Shown: in pieces, positions 24,620 to 31,545 of the stretch | How positions within the stretch are numbered: the first letter of the stretch is position 1 | Layout: every line of letters begins with the position of its first letter | Source of the DNA: Catellatospora paridis | GTDB taxonomy: Bacteria; Actinomycetota; Actinomycetes; Mycobacteriales; Micromonosporaceae | Direction of reading: 5' to 3' | NCBI RefSeq assembly: GCF_009720365.1 | Contig: NZ_ML769312.1 | Coordinates: forward strand, 1,020,753-1,084,752 | Length of the DNA stretch: 64,000 nucleotides | Position numbers and translations under genes: made by a program | The notes under the pieces: generated by a model | Databases searched by the model: none | The model's input: the letters and a program-made list of their open reading frames with translations, nothing else | Told to the model about the DNA's origin: nothing

Positions 24620-24748
24620 TCACCGGCCGGCCCGTGAGCGGCGCTGCCGGAAGGCCCGGCCGGCGAAGTAGCCGAGGATGGCGACCGTCACGGCCGCGAC
24701 GGGCAGCACAAGAAGGATTTCCGTGGTGTTGAGGTTCGAGATCACCAC
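24620..24748 (-). CDS. probable 42-residue single-pass membrane protein
   Basis: A short frame on the minus strand (GTG at 24748 or 24745, TGA at 24620) encodes a polar N-terminus (VVISNLNTTE), a hydrophobic stretch ILLVLPVAAVTVAILGYFAG (about residues 11-30) and a basic tail RAFRQRRSRAGR. That is the layout of a small anchored membrane protein with the basic end in the cytoplasm. Codon third positions are G/C-rich. The ribosome site is weak, which lowers confidence. No family is recognised. It lies alone between a convergent STAS gene and the F420-type oxidoreductase. Confidence 0.45.
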   Translation of the reverse strand: MVISNLNTTEILLVLPVAAVTVAILGYFAGRAFRQRRSRAGR

Positions 24749-24905
24749 GAGAGGATAGGGGTAAGCAGCCAAGCGTGTGACCCCGGCTAGGCCGAACGGC
24801 CGATGTCATCGATACGTCGCTTCCGCAGAGGCCCGCGCAAGGGCGAAAACGCCTGGCCACCCCGCTGGTGATGTCGGCCGCGCGGGCGCCCTGGGGCTTG
24901 ACCGC

Positions 24906-25352
24906 TCAGCTGCCGGTCGGTTCCAGGACGAACACGGGGATCTCGCGGTCGGTCTTCTTCTGGTAGTCGGCGTACGGCGGATACGCCGCGACGGCCCGGT
25001 CCCACCATTGCGCCTTCTCCTCGCCGGTCACCTCGCGGGCCGCCATCTCCCGGCGCCGGGGACCGTCCTGGAGCTCCACCGTGGGGTTCTGCAGGACGTT
25101 GTAGTACCAGACGGGATGCTTGGGCGCTCCACCCAACGAGGCCACCACGGCGTACCGGCCGTCGTGCTCGACGCGCATCAGCGGAGTCTTGCGGATCTTG
25201 CCGCTCTTGGCGCCCAGGGTGGCCAGGATGATCACCGGCAGGCCGGTGTCCATCAGCGTCGTGCCCTTGGTGCCGCCGGAACTCTCGTAGAGCTCCACCT
25301 GATCGCGCACCCACTTCTCCGGACTGGGTTCGTACTCACCTTCAAGTGGCAT
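24906..25352 (-). CDS. F420-dependent nitroreductase-family (DDN-like) protein
   Basis: A 148-residue split-barrel protein of the deazaflavin-dependent nitroreductase family. The cofactor-binding block [23 protein letters not shown] (about residues 44-66 in two parts) and the [14 protein letters not shown] stretch are characteristic, as is [17 protein letters not shown]. Such proteins bind F420H2 and reduce quinones or nitro compounds at the membrane. It is monocistronic, with no redox partner adjacent. The physiological substrate is unknown. Confidence 0.88.
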   Translation of the reverse strand: MPLEGEYEPSPEKWVRDQVELYESSGGTKGTTLMDTGLPVIILATLGAKSGKIRKTPLMRVEHDGRYAVVASLGGAPKHPVWYYNVLQNPTVELQDGPRRREMAAREVTGEEKAQWWDRAVAAYPPYADYQKKTDREIPVFVLEPTGS

Positions 25353-25544
25353 GGCATCCGTCCATTCACTGTCGCGTTCCTGGTCCTACGGTGCCTCGAA
25401 TCGCGCCGCCGGACCGTGCTTTTCCAGGATTTCGACGACGGCTCCGGGCGGGACAACGGCACAGTCCGGCCGGCAACATGTCGACGACCGCTAAACGGCG
25501 CGTGCGCCGTGCAGCAGGCGGTGGTACAGCGGACCGTAGAGCAG

Positions 25545-26432
25545 TCACGGCCGCGCCGACGCGGCGGGAATCTGCTGCAGTACTTCGATCATGATGGCGA
25601 TGTCGCGGTCGGCGTATCCCAGCTCACGAGCTTTGCTGAGCAGCGCGTCGGTGACCTGCGCCGCCGGCAGCGCCACGCCGAGCGAGTCGGCGGTGGCAAG
25701 AGCAAGGCGGATGTCCTTCTGCATCAGCACCACGTCGAACCACGGCTCGGCCAGCGGATCGAGCAGGAAGTCAGCCCGGGCGCGCAGCGACGGCGAACCG
25801 ATGGCGCTGCCATTCATCACCTCGATCGCCTTCTTGCGGTCGACCCCGCCCCGCTCGGCCAGCAGCACGCCTTCACAGAACGCCAGCAACTGCGCGGCCA
25901 GGCTGTCGTTGATGGCCAGCTTGAGCAGCAGCGCCTCGGCGTTGCCGCCGACATGGGTCACCTGTTGGCCCAGCTGATGCAGCAGCGGTTCGACCGCGTG
26001 GAAAGGTTCGGTGTCGCCGCCGACCATGATGGCGAGGCTGCCCTGCTCCACGGCGCGGACGCTGCCGGAGACGGGGGCGGCGAGCATGTGCGCGCCGATC
26101 CCGCGCACCTGGTCGCCGATCCCGCTGCTGGCGGCCGGGCTCACCGTGCTCATGTCGATGTAGATCTTCCCGGGTCCCAGGCCGGCGAGGATCCCGTCCG
26201 GGCCGGATGTGACCGACTCCAGGGCGGCGTCGTCGGTCACCATGCTGAAGACGACCTGCGCCGCGGCGGCGACCTCCCGTGGCGTGTCACACCAGGTGAG
26301 ACCGCGCTCGATCAGCGGTTCTGCCTTGGCCCGGGTGCGGTTGGTGCCGTACACCCGGTCCCCGAGGTCGAGCAGGCGCCCGGCCATCCGGCCGCCCATC
26401 GCGCCGAGGCCGACATAACCGATCGTGTTCAT
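25545..26432 (-). CDS. beta-hydroxyacid dehydrogenase family protein (3-HIBDH-like)
   Basis: A 295-residue NAD(P)-dependent dehydrogenase. The nucleotide motif is YVGLGAMGGRMAGRL at residues 5-19, the substrate loop is MLAAPVSGSVRAVEQGSL (normally DAPVSGG; the Asp is replaced by Ala here), and the catalytic lysine is in LLLKLAINDSLAAQL (about 168). ATG 26432 is preferred because GAGAGGAG lies 7 nt upstream; in-frame upstream sequence is unlike the family. Relatives oxidise 3-hydroxyisobutyrate, tartronate semialdehyde or related acids, and some are imine reductases. The substrate is open. Confidence 0.86.
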   Translation of the reverse strand: MNTIGYVGLGAMGGRMAGRLLDLGDRVYGTNRTRAKAEPLIERGLTWCDTPREVAAAAQVVFSMVTDDAALESVTSGPDGILAGLGPGKIYIDMSTVSPAASSGIGDQVRGIGAHMLAAPVSGSVRAVEQGSLAIMVGGDTEPFHAVEPLLHQLGQQVTHVGGNAEALLLKLAINDSLAAQLLAFCEGVLLAERGGVDRKKAIEVMNGSAIGSPSLRARADFLLDPLAEPWFDVVLMQKDIRLALATADSLGVALPAAQVTDALLSKARELGYADRDIAIMIEVLQQIPAASARP

Positions 26433-26648
26433 CGCATGCTCCTCTCGCCTGCCCACGATCTCGGTGTCACACGCGCGGCGCCCATGCCCGCAGCGCACCA
26501 ATTGAACCGTACGCCCGGTTTAGTCATGTGCGCTGGCAGATCATCAGCTCCGAACGCGAAGCAGTCGCGCGGCGACCCTCGTCGAACACGGTGATCGCCG
26601 ACCATTTCGACGATGGCGACGGCGGTTCGGCGGTGGTCCGATGGCGCG

Positions 26649-27707
26649 ATGGAACCGTTCAGCGCGATCGCCATGCTGGCCGCCAAGCACGGCATCGTCA
26701 TGGTCCTCGGTGCGCTGGGCGGCGACGACAAGCTCGCCGGCGTGGCAGGTGAGCTCTTCGCCTCGCTGACGGCGACGGAGAACGGCATCAACCAGCGGCT
26801 GGCCGGCGTCGAAGCACAACTGGCCGAGCTGGACAGGAAGAACTACGCGACCGCGCTCAGCAACGGGACGCGATACCTGTTCGAGGCGAACCTGGCCGGC
26901 GACCCCGCCCGTCGGGCAGCGGACCTCGAGCTGGCCCGGCAGCAGTTCATCCATGCCCAGTCCGCAGCCGGTGAATCGTCACCGCTGCGGCGCGCCACCG
27001 CCGGCCGCTACCTGTTGCTGGTCTCCATCGCCACCGGGCGTACGGCGGCGGCCGCCGCCTCCCTGCCCGACGTGGAGGCGGCGCTGCTCGATGCGGCGCT
27101 GGTCGCCAGAGTGAAGCAGTTCGATCCCGAACCGGAGGCGCAACGGCTGGTGCGCGGCCAGGGCGCCGCCGGCCTGTTCAGCCGCGACGCCAAGCTGGAC
27201 GCGGCCCGCAAGGCGGTGTTCACCGAGGGGGACGAATCAATGCGGCTCATCGGCCAGATGCTCATCGAGATGGCAGTGCTGGCTCCCGCGCTGGGCCTGC
27301 CGCGCCGGCTCGACCCGATCCCCGCGGTGCGATGGGACCTGCAGGTGCCGCACGACGGCGGCCGGATCGCCGGCATCGGCTGCCGGTTCCGGGTGAAAGG
27401 CTGGCAGCACCGGGTCGGGCCGCTGAAGACGTTCGCCTATCCGATCTCGGCGGAGCTGACCTTCGAACCGCCGCTGCGGCAACCGATCACCCTCGTCGTA
27501 CGCATGGCCAAAGGCCCCCACCACACCCAGCTCCTGGCCGCCGGCACCAGCCAGGTCGACGTCCCGTTCGACGGCTACACCGACGAGCTCACCGAACGCG
27601 CGCAGCGCATCGACATCTGCCCGAACGAGCAGGTCGGCGGGATGCTGACCTTCGCGCCGCAGTCCTTCCAGCCGTGGGAGCCGGGCATGTGGAAGACCGG
27701 CAGCTGA
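26649..27707 (+). CDS. uncharacterised 352-residue protein
   Basis: I do not recognise this protein. From ATG 26649 (preferred; an upstream in-frame ATG is at 26613) it begins with a short hydrophobic helix (FSAIAMLAAKHGIVMVLGAL). A helical region with coiled-coil character follows (GINQRLAGVEAQLAELDRKN, about residues 45-70), then a helical repeat-like part (70-200) and a beta-rich C-terminal third from about residue 215 with no cysteine cluster. There is no signal peptidase site. The layout, with a membrane-affine N-terminus, coiled coil and beta domain, resembles effector or pore-associated proteins, but nothing identifies it. It converges with the GH54 gene. Confidence 0.65.
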   Translation: MEPFSAIAMLAAKHGIVMVLGALGGDDKLAGVAGELFASLTATENGINQRLAGVEAQLAELDRKNYATALSNGTRYLFEANLAGDPARRAADLELARQQFIHAQSAAGESSPLRRATAGRYLLLVSIATGRTAAAAASLPDVEAALLDAALVARVKQFDPEPEAQRLVRGQGAAGLFSRDAKLDAARKAVFTEGDESMRLIGQMLIEMAVLAPALGLPRRLDPIPAVRWDLQVPHDGGRIAGIGCRFRVKGWQHRVGPLKTFAYPISAELTFEPPLRQPITLVVRMAKGPHHTQLLAAGTSQVDVPFDGYTDELTERAQRIDICPNEQVGGMLTFAPQSFQPWEPGMWKTGS

Positions 27708-27880
27708 GCTGCCGTGCGCTGCCGGCCGTGCGGCAGAAGAGCCGCTACGACCTCCGCTACAGAGTTTCCCCGGCGGCGTCGGCACGATCGCCGATCACCG
27801 CCGGGGTCTGCTCAGCTCGGTCGCCGCGGCCATGGCGCGGCGGCGCCGCTCGTGCTGTCAGGGCCGAAGGCCAGTCTGGT

Positions 27881-29398
27881 TCATCGGTAGCCCGCGGCGA
27901 CGATGTTCGCCTGGACCGCGTTCTCGGTGGCATCGGACGGGTAGCCCGAGACCATGGCGCCCTCGTAGAACGTGCCGGCGCTGGCGTTGGCTCCGCCATC
28001 GGGCTTGCAGCAGTCTCCGCCGCTGCCCAGCACGATGGCGCCCTGCTTCTTCATCGGGCTGTATCCGCTGGGAAGCGCACCGTCCCAGAGGGTGTACAGG
28101 CTGCCGGACTGGGCGTTGCTGCCCTTGATCGCGAATCGCGAGACGCCGTTGTTCTTCAACGTCGCCGTGACGAACTTGCTGGTGAATGCCCGCTGGTTAG
28201 GGTTCCAGGTGCTGCTGCCGCCCGGGAAGAGGCCCCATTCGAGATCGGCCTGGACCCAGGGCCCGGAACCGGAGCAGCCGCCGAACCAGCAACTGGTGCC
28301 GAAGTAGATCGCGTCCATGGCGCCGGCCGCGTCGGCCTTGCGGGTGGTCTCGCTGTTGCCGTAGTCGAAGCAGCAGCCGCTGTTGACGTGGGTGCCGCTG
28401 GTGACCATGTACATTCCCTCGGGTGCGCTGCCGGTCGGGACACCCGTCAGGTGTCCGTCGCGCCAGTAGCTGTTGCCGGGGTTGATGTACAGCGAGTACG
28501 CCTTGCTGCCACCGACCGTAAGCGACTCGGTCGTCGCCGTGGCCGGACGGCTCTGCGGTGATCCGGGGACCACGCTGGAGCCCTGATACCACAGGTCGTT
28601 GCCGCGCCCGGACTGGTCGAACAGCACCGTGATGACACAGGTGGTGTTCACGCAGAACGAGTCCTGCGCGGCCGCGTTGGCGACGCCGCCGGTACCGAGC
28701 ACGCCGATGTTGCGGGTGGTGTTGTCCGACGAGCGCCTGACCTGGTACAGGTTTCCGCTGTAGGACTGGTAGAGGGCCCGGGTGGTGCTGTGCGCCGCGA
28801 CGCAGGGCGTGCCGCCCGCACCGTAGATGTCACAGGGGCCGCCCCCGGCGGGAGGCGCCGAGGTCGGGGTCGGGCTCGGCGAGCCCGGCACCGACTGCGT
28901 CCACTGCTGGTTGGCGCCGCCGTGGCAGGCCCAGAGCAGCACCTTGGTGCCGTTGGCGGTCGCGGCGGCGTTGGCGTCAAGGCACAGGCCCGACTGGACG
29001 CCGGTGATGGTGCCGTTGGCGTTGACGTTCCACTGCTGGTTGGTCTGGCCGTTGCAGTCCCAGATGATCGCCTGCGTGCCGTTGGTCGTGCCCCGGCCGG
29101 AGGCGTCGAGGCACTTGTTGCCGTAGACCGTCAGCTGGCCCGCCGTGGTGAGAGTCCAGGCCTGGCCGGCGGCGCCGTTGCAGTCCCACAGCTGTGTCTG
29201 CAGGCCGTTGCCGGTGCCGGAGTTGGGCACCTCCAGGCACCGGCCGGACTGGCCGCCCACGATCCGCGTGGGCGTGCCGACCGTCGCCGCCTGGGCGACT
29301 TCGGCCTGCACGGCGACGGCGACACCCGCGGATGCCAGGGCCAGGGCCATGGTGGCGGCTGCCACCCATCGGGAGCGGCCTTTGTTCGGATGAACCAT
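27881..29398 (-). CDS. secreted GH54 alpha-L-arabinofuranosidase with N-terminal CBM13
   Basis: A 505-residue secreted enzyme releasing arabinofuranose from arabinan or arabinoxylan. A signal peptide (about 1-37) is followed by a ricin-type CBM13 (about 40-165, three repeats ending in QAW, QQW, QQW), a short linker, then a full GH54 catalytic domain (about 188-505). It begins GPCDIYGAGGTPCVAAHSTT, as in fungal AbfB. Vicinal cysteines CCFDYGN and the Glu of DLEWGLF fit the nucleophile site; GGDCCKPDGG may hold the acid/base Asp. The usual C-terminal CBM42 is absent and replaced by the N-terminal CBM13. It follows the giant gene by 41 bp in the same operon. Confidence 0.9.
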   Translation of the reverse strand: MVHPNKGRSRWVAAATMALALASAGVAVAVQAEVAQAATVGTPTRIVGGQSGRCLEVPNSGTGNGLQTQLWDCNGAAGQAWTLTTAGQLTVYGNKCLDASGRGTTNGTQAIIWDCNGQTNQQWNVNANGTITGVQSGLCLDANAAATANGTKVLLWACHGGANQQWTQSVPGSPSPTPTSAPPAGGGPCDIYGAGGTPCVAAHSTTRALYQSYSGNLYQVRRSSDNTTRNIGVLGTGGVANAAAQDSFCVNTTCVITVLFDQSGRGNDLWYQGSSVVPGSPQSRPATATTESLTVGGSKAYSLYINPGNSYWRDGHLTGVPTGSAPEGMYMVTSGTHVNSGCCFDYGNSETTRKADAAGAMDAIYFGTSCWFGGCSGSGPWVQADLEWGLFPGGSSTWNPNQRAFTSKFVTATLKNNGVSRFAIKGSNAQSGSLYTLWDGALPSGYSPMKKQGAIVLGSGGDCCKPDGGANASAGTFYEGAMVSGYPSDATENAVQANIVAAGYR

Positions 29399-29439
29399 CG
29401 GGCTACCTCACAGAGTTCGGGGTACGGATCGAGGCCGGA

Positions 29440-31545
29440 TCAGGGCAGGGTCCACTTCTGGTTGGCGCCGCCGTTGCAGGTCCACAAGGCCACGACCGTG
29501 CCGTCGGCCGAGTTGTTGCCGGACACGTCCAGGCACTTGCCCGACTGCGGATTGCGCAGCGTGCCGTCTGACTGCGCAGCCCAGTTCTGCGCCCCGCCAC
29601 CGGTGCACGTCCACAACTGGATCTTCGTGCCGTTCGCGGTCCCGCCGCCGCTGACGTCCAGGCACTTGCCGAGCGCCCGCAGCGTCGAACCCGACACCGT
29701 CCACGTCTGCGGGGCACCACCGTTGCAGGTGTACAGCTGGATCTGCGTGCCGTCGGCGCTCGCACCGTTGCGCACGTCCAGGCACTTGCCCGCCAACCCC
29801 TTGATCGGGCCGGTGCCAGCGGTGCTGGTGCCCTTGACCAGGACGAACTCGTCCACGTCGAAGAGGAAGCCACTGGAGCCGGTGAAGGTCAGATACAGGT
29901 TCTGAGTGCTCGACGGGACACCCGACAGGCTCGTGGTGACGTTCTGGAAGTTCGTCCAGCTGCCGGTGTTGGGCACCGTGACGGAGCCGAGCACCGGCCC
30001 GGTGACCGAGCCGGTCCGGACCTGGATCGTGCCGCCGGCGCCGGCGGATGCCACCCTGGCCCGGAACGAGGTGCTCCCGGTCAGATCGAGACCGTTGTAC
30101 GCCGCCCAGTCGCCGGACTCGATGTTGCCCAGGACCTGGCCGCCGTTCGCACCCGACTTGGCCAGCGCCGAGACTCCGCCGGCTGAGGAGTACGACTCGG
30201 CCTGGCGGGTGATGTCGCCGGTGGGCGGGGTGCCGCCCAGGTCCTTGATCCGGATGTTGCGGAAGGAGACGTCGTCGCCCGAGCCGTGGTTCTGGATGCC
30301 GATGTAGCCGGCCATCGAACGGGCCGAGTTGGTGTTGGTGTAGTCGTTGATCTTCGATCCGTTCAGGAAGACCTGCAGCCGCTCCCCTTCGACGAGCAGC
30401 TCGTAGGTGTTCCACTCCCCCGGCGGGTTGAGCGCCGCGTCGCGGGCGGTGATGTCGGCGGACTGGAGGGCGTAGATCGCGCCGGTGGTCCGGTCGGCGG
30501 AGTCGGTGGCGTCGATCTGGACCTCGTACCCGTTGTCCAGCGCGCCCTGTGCGGTGCTGCCCGCGGGGAACCCGATGACGACCCCGGAGTTGTCGTCGCC
30601 CGGCACCCGCCAGTCGAGCTTCAGCGAGTAGTTGACGTACTCGCGGGTGGTGTAAGCGAGCATGCCCATGCCGCCCGACGAGGTGAGCGTGGCGTCGGAG
30701 TTGCCGAAGCTGCCCGGGCCGGTCTGCGACCAGCCGGTGGTCGAGCCGTTGTAGAGGGCGGTGTAGCCGGTCTCCGGGCGGCAGTCGGCCTTGGCGCGGC
30801 CTGCGGCGTAGCGGATGCCGCCGAGCAGGTGGCTGCGGAACGCCGTCTCGGAGTACGCCGACTGCGAGTGCCCGCCGCCGGTGTAGAAGGACCGGCCGCC
30901 GCTGTAGGTCTTGCACCAGGAGTGCGGGTGGTCGGCGCCCATGGAGCCGCCGGAGTACGAGGACTCGTCGACGGTGGCCAGCACCCGGGCAGTGGAGCGG
31001 GCGTTGGTCTGGTAGTTGTACCACTCCTCGGTGCGCGTCCAGGTCGGCGACAGGTGTGCGGTGGCCGGGTGTGCCCGGTTCTCGACCTTGATGTTGGCCT
31101 GCTGGATCGACGGGTGGGAGGCGAAGTAGGCGCCGACGAGGTTGCCGTAGAACGACCAGCTGTATTCGGTGTCGGCGGCGGCGTGCACGCCGACGAAGCC
31201 GCCGCCGGAGCCGATGTAGGACTCGAACGCGGTCTGCTGGCCGGCGTTGAGGACGTCGCCGGTGGTGTTGAGGAAGACGACCGCCTCGTACTGGGCGAGG
31301 TTGCCGGTGGTGAACGCGGAGGCGTCCTCGGTAGCGGTGACGGTGAAGTTGTTGGCCGAGCCGAGTGACTGGATCGCCGAGATGCCGGCCGCGATCGAGT
31401 CGTGCCGGAAGCCGGCCGTCTTGGAGAAGACGAGCACGTCGTACGGGGCGTCAGCGGCGCTGGCCGGGCCGGCCGGAGCGGTGGCGGCGAGGACCGCGAG
31501 GACCGCGGTGGCCGCGCCGAGTACTGGTCGCAGGAGTCTGCGCAT
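29440..31545 (-). other. unit 2 of the giant frame: ThuA-DUF1080-CBM6-CBM13 with its own start
   Basis: From ATG 31545 this gives a 701-residue secreted protein. It has a signal peptide (about 1-32 with a PAGPASAAD cleavage region), a ThuA-like class I amidotransferase-fold domain (about 34-250, DVLVFSKTAGFRHDSI, GGGFVGVHAAADTEY, SFYTGGGHSQ), a DUF1080/3-keto-disaccharide hydrolase-type concanavalin-like domain (about 255-445), CBM6 (about 450-570) and CBM13 (about 575-701). AAGGAGAGCCACC before the ATG is an excellent ribosome site, so independent initiation is expected whatever happens to read-through. It ends in TGA at 29442-29440. Confidence 0.75.
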
